Under the pieces are notes generated by a model, which did no database searches, was not told the origin of the DNA, and saw nothing but the letters and a program-made list of their open reading frames with translations. This document shows positions 29,380-41,797 of a DNA stretch of 64,000 nt, piece by piece. The position numbers and the translations under genes are program-made. The DNA comes from Castor canadensis (Eukaryota; Chordata; Mammalia; Rodentia; Castoridae): NCBI RefSeq assembly GCF_047511655.1, contig NC_133403.1:13265014-13329013 (forward strand), given 5' to 3'. Position 1 is the stretch's first letter. Each line of letters begins with the position of its first letter.

Positions 29380-32172
29380 ATGTGGGTCCTGGGTTTCCTG
29401 CTCCCCTTCCTCCCAGTGCAGCTGGGGGTGCAGTCGATCTCAGAGGGTGAGCACTGCAACTCTGCCTATCCCATCTGGTCTCCAGTCTACCCAACCCTGT
29501 CCTCTCCACCACCCATTTGGTTCCACTGGTATGTGTGTGGGATGGGGTTTGTGGGGGGTAGGGAGAGTTTGGGAGGAGATACTTGAGGTTTCAGACAGGA
29601 GAGCAGGCTCTGAGCCAGACTCTCCTGGGCCAAGCCTGCTTCCTGTTCTTGGACCCTGGCTGGGATGGGACTTGAAGAGAGTCCATATAGCAGGTCTCTC
29701 AGCACTGTCCCCTGCCCACTGTCTGCAGGTGTCTGGTGCTACGACTCCCAGGACCCAAAGTGTGGTGAGAACAGTTACATAAGGCTGTGTTGGATCCGTC
29801 TGTGACCTGGAGATAGTAGAGAGGTTTATTTAAACTTGGCCACCACACTTCCGTGGTCTCTGCAGTTTCCTTGTGTTCCTGTAACTAAATGACACACATT
29901 TGTGTGATTGTTCCTCTGTGTGTGTCTGTGTCAGCTGTAATTCCCCAGTCCTGCTGGTATCTGCCTGTCACTGTGGAGGCCCACGTGCGTGCATGTAGTG
30001 GAGGTCCCAGTGTGGGTGTGCCAAATCCTCCACTCTTGTTTCTTGGTGGGGCAGTTGGCCTGCAAACTTGGTGGCTAGGTCAGATGCAGGTGAGGGGGGG
30101 AGCAGAGCCTGTAACTTGTCCAGTTGTGTGGAAGAACTTTCCCAAAGCTGCCTACTCTTTGGTGTGTGGGATCCACCCTCCCCTGTGCACCCCAAGGCTG
30201 CCTCCTTGACCACCCCTAGAGACCTCAGACCTTGTTTCCTCAGGCCCTACCTATTGGAAAGAGCTAGCCCCTGCCTGTGGGGGCCCAACCCAGTCTCCCA
30301 TCAACATTGACCTTCACCTGGTCCAGCGGGATGCCACTCTAGGGCCCTTCATCTTTCAAGGCTACGACTCAGCACCTCCAGGCCCTTGGACCCTGGAAAA
30401 TGACGGCCATACAGGTCAGCATCCTAGGACCAAGATCCCCACCCACCCCACCCCCCGCCAAACAGTAGCAGGAACTCAACAGCTTAAAGGAGCCCCCATG
30501 GGTACACAAGTGGCAGTTCACAGAAACAGGGATCAAGACACACACACACACACACACACACGAGCTGAGACTCCATACAGAGGTTAGGAACCACACAAAT
30601 ACAAGTCACTGATCTTCACAAATGGGCTAAAAAACTCTATGCAAGTATGGGATTTCCATAAGAATCAAAATACCCACAAAGCAGGAACACGCACAGTGGC
30701 CAACACACCTGTCCCCCATAGGTGTCAGGAGCCTCCCTACAAATAAAGACCAGCTACCACTCCTGAGGACCGAGTCAGGGCACACCCAGCAGTCAGGATC
30801 CCCTCAGCCCCCAAGATGCCTGGAGAACGCCCCACGACTACACAGCTGGAACAGGGCTGCCCTCACTTGCCTAGCTAGTGGGCAATTTCCACTGCAGGTG
30901 GTGATGAGTCCCAGGGAGAGGAAGAAACTGTCATGTGCTCCTCACCTTCAGTGCTACTCCGCATGGATGCTGGTCCACACAGCCACCTGGAGATTCAGGG
31001 AGCCGGTCTGCCCTTGCCTGCCTACCAACCTGTGCAGCTGCACTTCCACTGGGGGAGCCCCGGGCACCCAGGCTCCGAGCACAGCCTGGACAGGCAGCAC
31101 CGGGCCATGGAGGTAGGCTCTGGCTATGGGTAGGGTGGCAGGAGTGGCCCATGGAGGTGAGGGAAGCAGGGAGAGGGAAGAGGGCATCTGAATGCCTTGT
31201 GAGGTCTGTGCCTCCCCAGATGCACATGGTCCACGTGAACACAAAGTACCAGAACATGGCGGAGGCACAATGTCACCCAGATGGCCTTGCAGTACTGGCT
31301 GTGCTGTTGGAGGTGAGGGAGGGGCTGTGTGACTCCAAAAAAGGGGTACAGTTTCCATAAAAGGATGTTGGGGAGCAGGGTGAAGGGAGCAGGGGAGTGT
31401 GTGGGTAGGGAGAAGTAGTTGTCAGTCTTCCACATACTCCCAGAGTTCTCACCTTTGGAGACCCCCACTCAGAGTCCCTGTCACTGGAATCCCCCTCTCC
31501 AGGAACAGGACCGTGACAACCTCAATTTCTCTGCCATTGTGTCGGACCTGAAAAATGTGTCTTCCCCTGGTGAGGAGTGGAGAGGTCACATTCGGGCTAG
31601 AGGTTGCCGGGGGTTGGAGGGCAACAGAGCACATGGAGAGAGGTTCCAGTCTCCTCTCCCCTCTCCTGACCAGGGGTCTCAGTGAATCTGACATCCACCT
31701 TTCCTCTGGCCTCGCTACTGCCTGGGGCCTCAGGGCTCTCACGCTACTATCGCTACTCTGGGTCACTGACCACCCCGGGCTGCGAACCTGTGGTGCTCTG
31801 GACGGTCTTTGAGAGCACCATACCCATCGGGCGTGAGCAGGTGAGGCCTCTGCCCCCACCCAGGGCCAGGCTGCCCTGCTTCCCTCAGCTTCAGCCCTTC
31901 AGCTCGTCCCCTCCCCATTTTAACTCATTTCCGCCTCACACCCTCAGGTAGCCCAGTTCCACACTGTGCCCCAGGCCAGGCTACCAGGTTTGCACACCGT
32001 GCCGCTCACCGATAATTTCCGCCCACAGCAGCCTCTTGGAGGGCGCAAGATCTCAGCATCACCAGGAGCCTCCATCAGCGCAGCAGCCCCACCCCACACC
32101 CCCACCCTGGGGGATTTGCATCAGGCTCTAACAGGCCTGGGGCTTAGCCTGTGGCTCTGGCAGGGTCCCTAG
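29380..32172 (+). CDS. CA15: Carbonic anhydrase 15, secreted/GPI-anchored, apparently intact
   Basis: Carbonic anhydrase 15 catalyses reversible CO2 hydration on the outer cell surface. Exons: 29380-29446, 29729-29764, 30244-30414, 30952-31112, 31220-31312, 31503-31569, 31674-31840, 31948-32172. All have AG/GT borders and join in one open frame of 328 residues, against about 324 in mouse. Residues 1 to ~18 form a signal peptide. Zinc ligands are His122 and His124 (QLHFHWG) and His147 (EMHMVHVN). The proton-shuttle His is at 90 (NDGHT), and the catalytic threonine is at 231 (GSLTTPG). Cysteines at 26 (GVWCYD) and 235 fit the CA4-like extracellular disulfide, and there are sequons at Asn184, 194 and 203. 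The hydrophobic C-terminus ([12 protein letters not shown]) fits GPI anchoring. The gene follows DGCR2 in tandem. The start chosen is the only ATG giving a signal peptide. In human and some other primates CA15 exists only as pseudogenes. Confidence 0.94.
30537..30562. repeat. (AC)n dinucleotide repeat in CA15 intron 3
   Basis: About 13 AC units between exons 3 and 4 of CA15. Confidence 0.9.
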
Positions 32173-32198
32173 GAACCAGGCGTGATGCCCCCTCCTAC

Positions 32199-32204
32199 AA
32201 TAAA
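32199..32204 (+). terminator. CA15: CA15 polyadenylation signal AATAAA
   Basis: AATAAA only 27 bases after the CA15 stop codon, implying a very short 3' UTR. A convergent signal for the opposite-strand gene lies about 260 bases further on. Confidence 0.8.
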
Positions 32205-32462
32205 CAATACACCTACCGACCTCGGTCCAATGTGACTAGGGAGGAAGTGGGCTGGCACATAACCAAGAGACCCCTAAGAGATCCTCCTCCATCCCACCCC
32301 AGACCTTCTTCCAGAATCCCCAGACCCACCCCCCAGATCCCTCTCAGAGGGAGAAAGGGTCCCTCACCCCCAGCCTACACTTCACATCTCTGTGCCCTGG
32401 TCAGATGGGAAAAGAAAAGCCAGCACATCTTAAAATGCCACCTTTAGCACGAGATGACACAT

Positions 32463-32468
32463 TTTATT
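32463..32468 (-). terminator. Possible polyadenylation signal of the FAM246-like gene
   Basis: TTTATT on the + strand is AATAAA on the - strand, about 925 bases past the FAM246-like stop codon with no SINE between. It is placed tail-to-tail with the CA15 signal. Use is inferred. Confidence 0.5.
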
Positions 32469-33392
32469 TAAAAACTGAGCTGGGTAACCAATTTAGGGAT
32501 ACTGTGCTCAGGTAAATGATAATCCTAGAGAAGTTCACCAGGCCAGGGGGTGAAATATTGTTCAGTTCCAGGCTTTGGTACTGGCTGGGCTGGGTTGCTG
32601 GATCCTGGTGACAGAGCTGGGTGGTGAAGTCCTACCCCTGTGACCTAAGGGAAGTTAGTTTGCAAAGTCTTGAGAGCAAGGTGACACTTTCTAGAAAGAT
32701 GCTGGTGTCCAGGCAACCACGGGAAGGCTAAATGAAGGGGTAAAGTGTCCTTCTTGTCACTGAGACCTAGGGATACTGACTAGAGAGACTGGACAGGTGA
32801 GACTGTCCAGTGAGCGGGGTAAAGTGGACTGCCAGTAAAGTGATGGTGGTTAATCAGGCCGCTGTCTGGTTAATGCCATGTGGGAACTGGATTTATGTAT
32901 TGGGACAGCAGTTCCCTCAGTGACACTGTGTCTCAGCCACCCACTTGTCCATGGCATCTGTTGCATAGTGTGTGGATGACTTTTCCAGCGTAAGCAGGCC
33001 CTGCTTCCTCCCTAGGACCTTTAAAGAAAAAACAAACTGCTATCAGCAGCCCCAGGGACTTCAGCTGAAGACCCCCTGGACCTGCCTGCTGTCCTGCTGG
33101 CAGGACCCTGACCCTGATCTCCCCCCCCCAAGACAAAAGGGGCTCTATCCGCTCTCTCAGGTCCAGACTTAAGTCTCTAGAAGTGATCACCCGATCACCC
33201 CAGTCTCCGATCCTGGGCAATTCCCAGTCTCTGTCGCCCACCCTCCAAATGCTGGAGCCTTGGCTGGTGTCGCCTAGGGGACTCATCTCATTTCGAACTG
33301 CGTCCATTTGCCCCCTCCAGGGGATACCAGAGCCCCGCCAGCTAGCGGCTCCTTCCACACCTCGTCCTGGGCGGCCCTCGGTGCGAACGCCC

Positions 33393-34196
<804 letters not shown>

Positions 34197-34572
34197 CTAG
34201 CGACCGCCCCGAGCGACGCCTTTATGGAGACGGCCCCTGGGATGGCTCTGGGAACGACCAAGGACCTCGGGGAATCCCGCCTGGGGCCTGGGAGGCTGGG
34301 GTTCCAGGGGGCCCTGGGAGGTCGGTGCCAAGCAGGCACGGGTGTGTGGGACTTGCCCATGGGGACACTGCTGTTGGTTGAGTCCCGGGTGGGTCCCCAT
34401 ATGAGGCTTGGACTGGCTTTCTGCAGAGGTGACAGGACATGGAGCAACAGCTGCAAATGCTGAGGCACTGCCAGCTCACATCCTCTACTGGAAGCTGCTG
34501 TCTTCATCGCAGTCGGGGGCGGGAGAGGGGATGGGACATGGTCATGGACCCCCACAGACCTCCTCAAAGGCT

Positions 34573-34652
34573 CAGGGCCACCTCCTCCATGGGGGGGATG
34601 GAATCCAGAATCTCCTGCGTACTAAGCAACTTCTAAACTACACGCCCAGCCC
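34573..34652 (-). mobile_element. Old ID-like SINE fragment
   Basis: GGAATCCAGAATCTCCTGCG, CTAAGCAACTTCTAAACTAC, CGCCCAGCCC keep the reverse ID-like outline. Strongly diverged. Confidence 0.5.
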
Positions 34653-35118
34653 AGGCTACTTTTATGTCCTCACGGTGTCCCCTACTGTCTACACAGCTGC
34701 AGAATTTCATCTTTGTCCTTGGTACCTCCAAGCTCCTGCCCCTGCATTCGACCTCTTTAGAGTCTTCGTTCTGGAAAGTGCCTCAGCCCTCACTAAAACT
34801 GCAGAAATCCCAGCCCATCTCACACTGTATCTGGCCACATCTTTTTTAACTTGTTCTAACTCAGTAACCTTTAGCCCTCTGGGCTTTTGCATAGGTAAAT
34901 GGTTCCCACTCATCCCAGACGGGCAGAAAAACCTTCTTTGCCACCCGATCTCACAGCAGGTAACTGAAGCCCCTCTCCCCAGGACCCTTCACACCCTTTT
35001 TTGGGGAAGGGGAGTCTTGCTGTTCTTACCCAGAATGACTTCATACGCCTAGACTCCAGTGATCATCTCACCTCAGCCTCCCATGTAGGTGATTCCCCAG
35101 TGCTTGGCTCACAGCCAA

Positions 35119-35578
35119 TTTTTTATTTTTTTATTTATTTGGTGGGACTTTTTTTTTTTTTTTTGTGGTACTGAAGTTTAAACTCAGGGCCTACACCTTG
35201 AACTACTCCACCAGCTCCCTTTTTGTGTGTCTGTGTGTGATGGCTTTTTTGTTTTGCTTTGTTTTCCGAGATAGGATCTCACAAAACTGTTTGCCCCAGA
35301 TGGCTTCAAACAGTGATCTTCTTGATTTCTGCCTCCTGAGTAGCTAGGATTAGCCACCAGCACTCAGCAGGGCTGGGGTTTGAACTCGGGTCTTTCTTTC
35401 ACGTTTGCAAAGCAGGCACTCTACCGCTTGAGCCACACTTCCAGTCCATTTTGCTTTGGTTGTTTTAGAAATGGGGGTCTCGTGAGCTATTTACCCAGAC
35501 TGACCTCCAACTGCAATTCTCTTGAGCTCAGCTTCCCAAGTAGCTAGGATTACAGGTGTGAGTCACCAGTACCTGGCC
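35119..35578 (-). mobile_element. Two antisense SINE composites in tandem
   Basis: First: T-run, GGTACTGAAGTTTAAACTC, CACCTTGAACTACTCCACC, then B1-like TCCTGAGTAGCTAGGATTAG. Second: GGGCTGGGGTTTGAACTCGG, GGCACTCTACCGCTTGAGCC, then B1-like AAGTAGCTAGGATTACAGG and ACCAGTACCTGGCC. Confidence 0.82.
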
Positions 35579-35579
35579 T

Positions 35580-38500
35580 CAAAGTCAATTTTTAAATGGC
35601 TTTTCCCCCAGGAGCCCCTGAACCCAAGGCTGGGTCACATTCTCCTGGATGCAATCTGCCCCAGGACCAGGTCCTAGGTGTTGAAATACGCTGATTGTTG
35701 GATGAAGGAGCACATGGATGAATGGGCGGGGCTGGTCTCGCTTTTACAATAGAGAACTCAGGGGGGAGGAGCCAGGCTAGGCTCTTTCATCTGGTCTACC
35801 TCCTCAGCCTGGCATCGGGACTCATGGCTGTCCCTGCATCTCTTTTACCTTCTGTGCAGCTCTTCACCAGTGCACCCCTGTTCATTCCTGCCTTGGTGCC
35901 TTTGCACGTGCCCCGCTGCCTGTGGGCCCCTCTACAGGGCAGCATCTCCCCATCAGGCATGTTGTTCTCCCTGCACCCCAGGGGCTAGTTAGGACTCTGG
36001 GTGGTCTGGGCCTTGGGGCCTCCCCTACCAAATTGTGAGAAGGGGGAGCCTGGATCCAGCAGGGCTGAAAGGGGAGACAGCAACCTTTGTCCCCAGGATG
36101 CACAGAAGCTGGCCTGTCTGCAGCTCTGTGCGGGTCTGCATGTGTGGAGACAAAGGAACGCTGTCCACCCTGTAGCCACTGTAGAGAGTCCCCATGTTCC
36201 CTCTAGTTCACTCATTCACGTGTTCATTCACTGAAGCCTGTCTCTCTGGAAGGTGCACGAGGGGAGGTAAGAATTTGGCACTCTGTCAACCTCTCAGAAT
36301 CTCCCCCATTCCCGCTCAGTCACCTGCTCCCCCTGGGACTTCCAGCACCTGGCTTTGCTCGTCCCTAGAGCCTCGTTAACCACACTCCCACACCAACCCC
36401 AGTAATTCAAATGCTGCTTACTAAAAAAGCCTTGGATTCCCTCCCCAGGCCTACTGGAGACAGGCTATGTGACCGAGGGTCTCTAAGCCAAGTACGCACC
36501 TGTGAAATGCAGGAGAACCCTAAGATCCCAGGGCGGGTGGCAAGGAGACTAAGAGGGAGGGGGAAGGTGCAGGGAAACTGCAGGCTTGCCAACCGGTTTT
36601 GCTGTGTCTGACTAAGGACAGGCTGGGGCAGGTAGAGGCTGAACCTTTGCAGCGAGCTCAGACTGGGGCTACAGATGTGGAGCCCAGGACATGTGCAGAG
36701 GATGGTGCAGGAAGGAGCGAGCGTAGAGTGGTAGGGAGTCCTGGGACCTCGATGATCCTCAGGTGGGCTGCCCAGGTGTTTGTAAGGGGTAAACAGGCAC
36801 ACGTATCACATGACCTTGAGCCCCCAAGCTCAAGTGCAATGAGGACCAAGAAGTAGGTGGAGGATTCCTGGCCCGGGTTTAATCGGATGCTGAGGTCTGG
36901 AGGTGCAGGATGGGGTGGAGAGAGAGATGGGCCTTGCCTAGGCTAGCTGGGCAGTGCAGAGGTGTAGCCCTGAAGAAGGGTAGGACAGGAGGCAGGGGCA
37001 GAGCTGAAGGGGTAGGGGGTGAGGAGGAAGAAAGCAGATCTGCCCTCTGCCCCAGTGCAGGGCCAGACTCTGTGGGGGTGGGGAGGTGGGCAGCAGGCAG
37101 TCCCCAACCTGGCCCCTGGCTCCATCTCTGTACATTCAGGCAGGACCTCCCTCTAGGTCAATGTGCTTTTTATTAACTCGCTAACAACGTGGAGGGGGTG
37201 GGTGTTGCGAGGAAGCCTTGGAGCTCCAGACAGTGGTCTAGATGGGCCAATCTCTCTGTGTGACAACTGTTGTCACTATTGCCTCTGTTGCTGTTAAACC
37301 CAGGCAGCCAACAGAGACAGGAGGATTTATTTCCCTGAATCAGAGAGCAATTGGGAGCCAGCAGAGCATTCAACCATGTTTGAGGGGTCTCTGGGAACCT
37401 TCCAGAAGAGGGCAGCTGCAAGAATCTGACTGACCAGAAAGGGGGAGGGGAGCAGCAGGTGTGACAACAGCTTTACAGTTCTCAAGGGAGTATCTGGAAT
37501 GTACAGACCCCCCAGGTGCGTCCAACCCCCAGACCCTGTCTTCTGCAGGTGTCTGACCATCGGGTTCCCCCAGCACAGCTCTGGGGGAGGCAGAGGAGGT
37601 AGAGATGCAAACAAGGGTCCCTGAAGCTGGTGGAGCATTAGGTCTTGGCCTGGCTTCAAGGGGCTATGTAGGGCGTGGCACACCAAGGGAAGGCCTGAGG
37701 GATCTCTGTGCATGTCTTAGAACTGCTTCTAGAAGGTGGTGGAGAACTCCAGAGGACCCCTGGGGAGGCGGAGTAGAGGTCAGACATGGCAGGTATGTCT
37801 GATCTCTCCAGAGGATCCAATCACCATCAGGGTTCTGGGTTCAGAGGCTTCACTCAGATCTCTGATGCCCTAAAACCAGAGTTTTGGACCCCAAACCCGA
37901 ATTCCTGGGCTTCCACATGTCAGGTCCAGCCACTTGCCCTCTGTATGCCAAATGAAAGTAGATTTTTACACCACCTGGGACCCACCATGGGAAGAGGCAG
38001 AGTAAGCTCTCAGCCCATCTTTGGGGTACAGATATGAGCTGTAGGTTTAGACAGACAAAGAATTAGGACAGGGGACAAAAGGTACGCATAGTTAAACAGT
38101 CCCAGTCACAGCTGTGTTCCAGTGGTCAAGAGGAGCCGGGTTGGCCATTATCTCAGTCCAAGGGTTCCCAGAAGGGTTCTGGAAAAGACGTTATCGCTGG
38201 TACCACTTGAGGGGAGCAATCTGGTTCCCATGAGATGATCACTCCTGATCCAGGGTGCAGCCTCATCATTACAGGTGAGTGTCCTCATTTGGGGGGTGGT
38301 CTGTCCTGCAAGTCTTCACTGTTCCTTAGGGGAAGTTTCAGTCCCTTGTCACAAAGATGAGATCAATCATTCCTGTCCTTCCTCGATTCCAAGGTGGCTT
38401 TAGGAGAGAATGGCTCAGAGCAAAGACCAACAGGTGCAAAATGGAGACAGATGCCAGACTTTTCTCCTGTGTTTAGTTAATTCGTGGATCCAAGTAAGGA

Positions 38501-38860
38501 GTTTTCAACAAAAGCAGTTTAAGCACCTCTTACAGCCCTATCACCTGGCCTCAATTTCCCTACCTGTCAGGGTATTACAGGAAGAACTAAGGGTCCCATC
38601 AGTTTCCCAGTTTCCATATAAGTCACAGGAACTCTTTTTTCTTTTTCCCATGTCTCCCCATTCACAATACAGACCAGGCACAGGGTCTGGGCCAAGGTGC
38701 ATACGGGGCAGGTTTACTTTGCTTTCTCTTTCTATACAGTCAATGTTAAGAACACAGCCTGTGGTTAGCTCCAGGTGGCACTTGAGGTCCAAATGAAAAG
38801 CATTTCAAGGGGTCTCACAAAAAGGGGAGTCTCACAAGGTAGCAGTTTAGCAAGGTTTTT
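35580..38860. other. Repeat-poor GC-rich intergenic stretch, unassigned
   Basis: About 3.3 kb with no SINE, L1 or LTR that I can recognise, although these occur roughly every kilobase elsewhere. No open frame resembles a known protein. A - strand AATAAA (TTTATT at 37169-37174) followed by unique sequence could end a - strand noncoding transcript. In human, long noncoding RNA genes (DGCR5/DGCR10 group) occupy the neighbouring interval, but I see no match to a specific one. Confidence 0.5.
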
Positions 38861-38861
38861 G

Positions 38862-39405
38862 GTTTTGTTTTTGTTTTTGGTGGCACTGAAGTTTGAACTC
38901 AGGACCTCATGCTTGCTAGGCAGGCACTCTTACTGTTAACAACAATGGTGCAGTCTGTGATCAGAAGACTTCCAAATTCTTTGTGTCCCACGTGGAAGAA
39001 TCCATGGCAGGACACGTGGGTACACATGGAGTTTATTAAAAATTAGGGAAGGGAACTACAAAAGGGAGCATGGTGGGCACAGATGGAAGGCAGAAACAGA
39101 GCATGCTTCTCTTTTCCAGGTGCCTTTGAAACTTATGCTGACCTATGGGAAGGAAGAACCTGGTGATTCCCATCCAATAATCAATTAGTGGGGAGGGCAT
39201 GGGCCCAGGCCAGCTGAGGTGGTCAGAACTATCCCTGAGCCAGGGTGTGGGCAACCTACACACATCTGCCTCATTACACCTGGAGCCATACCACCAGCCT
39301 TTTTTTTTGAGCTAGAGTCTCCAGGGTTGGCTTGGAACCATGATCCTCCTGATCGCTGCCTCCTGAGTAGCTGGGATTATAGATATGACTCACTAGTGCC
39401 CAGCT
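38862..39405 (-). mobile_element. B1-like/ID-like SINE split by an LTR
   Basis: The left piece runs to 38933 (TTTTGGTGGCACTGAAGTTTG, GGCAGGCACTCTTAC) and the right piece resumes at 39278 (CTGGAGCCATACCACCAGCC, then TCCTGAGTAGCTGGGATTAT). Joined across the insertion they give one ordinary antisense composite SINE. Confidence 0.9.
38934..39273 (-). mobile_element. Solo LTR of an endogenous retrovirus, 340 bp, nested in a SINE
   Basis: Starts TGTTAACAAC and ends CTGCCTCA on the + strand (TG...CA termini). It is flanked by the 4-base duplication TTAC (38930-38933 and 39274-39277). A reverse AATAAA (TTTATT near 39033) sets the - orientation. A 4-base duplication fits class I (gammaretrovirus-like) integrase, an inference. 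It has no internal genes and is a fossil left by recombination. It is younger than the SINE it split. A related piece lies at 63430-63600. Confidence 0.88.
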
Positions 39406-39603
39406 AGCAAGGATTTATTTTAAGATAAAGTAGGGAGAAATAGGAAAAGGACAGAGAAACATTTCCTGCACTTTACACACAGGAAATGGGAGTGAAGATT
39501 CAAAAGAGTGGCTCTATCTGGGGTCATTGTACTTTCTGAGCTGGGGGATTGCATGGAGGTATCCAGCAAGCTGTGATCATTAGAGACAGTGGTTCAGGGT
39601 GAG

Positions 39604-40020
39604 TGTGTTACCCCAAACAGGGCCAAGGTGGAACTTGTTATATTCCAAAGCATGCAGATGTGGTTCAGGCTCACCCAAAACATGACTTCCGCTTTGAAGG
39701 GTGGACAGCAAGAGGTTCACATGTTCCCCAAAGATGGCAATTAGCCAGGGAGAAATGCCTCCTTTCCTTCCCAAGAAACACCTGTTTATGCCAAAATCTT
39801 TATGCCAAAACATATTCCTCCCACTAGCAATTAAAAAAAACCCTATAAAACCTGCATCCAACTCCTACTTGGGGGACAACAGTTTCTGGGTCCCACTGAG
39901 TGACCCCATGTGGCCTTTCCTTTCTCTTTTCTGCAAATAAAACTTTTCTGACCTTTGCTGTTCTAGTCCGCCTTTGATTTCCAGCTAAGAGCAGAACGAG
40001 GACACCACCCAAAATTGCCA
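39604..40020 (+). mobile_element. Solo LTR, probably class I endogenous retrovirus
   Basis: Shows LTR signals in order: CCCTATAAAACC (TATA at 39844-39850) and CTGCAAATAAAACTTTTCTG (AATAAA at 39936-39941), about 90 bases apart, with TG...CA-like ends. No internal region adjoins it. Ends are approximate because no target duplication was found. A fossil without coding capacity. Confidence 0.7.
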
Positions 40021-40349
40021 GCGCATTAGTTTGTCAGACATACTCCTTTAATCTTTCTTTGCCCATCCAAAGAGTTTGCAGTTTTTTAACATCTCAAGGA
40101 GAGGCAGATTCAACCTTTTAGGCTCTTATAACCTAACAAGAGGAGAAGGTGATGGGAACTTGCTGCTCTGATTTTTTAGTTTTTACTTCCTGGTTTGTTT
40201 TAATTTCTGAGTCTGGCTCTTTTAATATTATTTTTAATTTCCCTGTCACCTCATTTATCTATTCTGCCTCAAGAGCTCTGGATGAGTCTACAGTGGTCAG
40301 GACATTGTGAGAGCAGCAGAGGTTCGAGGGTGTGTGTGGCCATATGACA

Positions 40350-41290
40350 GCAAGTGACAACTTCCCAGACTCCTGGGCCACAAGTGGACCTCAGTCATGG
40401 AAGAAATGACTTGTCAGAGAGAAATGACTTGCTCCAATGTCTTACTGCAGGGTCCAGGGCTTCCTGTGTGTGTTGAACTTGAAACACACCTTGTCCCCAA
40501 ATGCCCCTGGGTCCTGGAACTGTTCCCTGGTCTGCCTACAAAGGTCCTCCCTGGAACAGTCCTGGGGCAGGTGGCAGGGGGTAACTCATTACCCGGTAAT
40601 GACCTTTTCTGACCTCTTAATGAGCTCATTACCTGGTAATGACTTTGTTTGCCTGGGCCTGGCGTCAGCAGCCTCACCCACACCCCCAGGAATACCTGGC
40701 CTGTGGTGGCTCTGACCAGTCTAGATTGTCCCCGCATGTGCGTGGGGCCTAGCCCAACTCCCAGAGGGACAGTCTTGGGTTCCTGACTATCCCCTCTCAA
40801 CTGCATAACTGGCCCTTACCCACTGTGACTCGCTCTCCCACCAGACAGGGACAGAGATCCTTTGCTTGGCCAAACTCTCAGCTGAACCTGTTTAACCTAG
40901 CTTGTAAACCTTCTTTTAGGCCCATCTGTGCACTTCTCTGTAAAATCTACTTTTAGCAGAACTTTGCCAAATCAGTTTAGCAAGAGCCTCCAACACCTGC
41001 TCCCTTGATATCTGCCCACCCTCCACTATCCAGTGGGGCTCCTTGGCCTCCACCCCCTCAGGTGACATCTGATCACCTGGACTGTCTTTAGCCAGAACTC
41101 CTGGATCCCTGATGTCTCCTCTCACTCACTTTCCATCCAGTGACCCACCCTGCTCCCAGGCCATAAATTCTCACCTTCCACCTGGGTCTGAGTTGAGCCT
41201 CACACTGCAGAATCCCATTGCCTTGATCCCTGCACCTGTCACCATGGTCCTGAATAAAGTCCTCCCCACTGTGCTTTACGAGTGTCACTG
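40350..41290 (+). mobile_element. Long LTR-like element (~940 bp), unassigned retroviral family
   Basis: Ends with a retroviral promoter/polyadenylation layout: GGCCATAAATTCTCACC near 41160, then AATAAA at 41253-41258 and a GT-rich tail GTGCTTTACGAGTGTCA. The upstream two-thirds would be the U3 region and holds the paired palindromes. Left end approximate. A fossil with no internal genes next to it. Confidence 0.6.
40588..40640. promoter_or_regulatory. Paired palindromes ATTACC-N-GGTAAT, 40 bases apart
   Basis: ATTACCCGGTAAT at 40588-40600 and ATTACCTGGTAAT at 40628-40640. Each is a perfect 6+6 inverted repeat around one base, and both are embedded in CTCATTACC-N-GGTAATGAC. Placement in the U3-like part of an LTR suggests a dimeric transcription factor site, which is an inference. 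Confidence 0.6.
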
Positions 41291-41797
41291 AGTCATTTTT
41301 CTCTGAGCATGGAGACCAAAGAGGGTCAGTATAAAGGGCTCCTTGCGTGGCAAGCCATCTCAGAGGGACATGCCTGGCCCAAACAGGTCTTGTGGGAGTT
41401 TCCCTTTCCTATGCCTGTAAGGGTGAGGTTCCTGGGCCAAGGCCATCGTCAAGACCACTGGGGATGGACATTGTCCATCATTGCTGGTGAAGGGAGCCTG
41501 GGAGGGGAGTCCATGTGCTAGGTTAGGCGTTCCAGGGCATCGTTGCGTCTCCCTCAGCAATTCTCGCTGTCTTGTCCATATTTAGGCAAATTCCCACTTT
41601 GGGCCTATGTACATCCTGTCCCCAAGGCCAGCTCCCTTGCTCAGCCTCAGGACACAGTTTATATCCCCCTCCTAGCAGGGCCTTCCCTGTCCCCTATCCT
41701 TCTCCAGGCCTCCTCTGGGTCTTTCTGCTAGGCATTCACTTCTCTTTGCAATTTCTCTTGCTAGTGGCTCTGTCCCTAGTCTCTTTCTCCCTTTATT

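Noticed and set aside
34408-35052. 214-codon open frame downstream of the FAM246-like promoter
   Set aside because: Runs through an old SINE remnant and has no recognisable domain; probably chance.
37169-37174. 3' end of a protein gene on the - strand
   Set aside because: AATAAA is present in reverse, but no coding exon is recognisable upstream of it on that strand.
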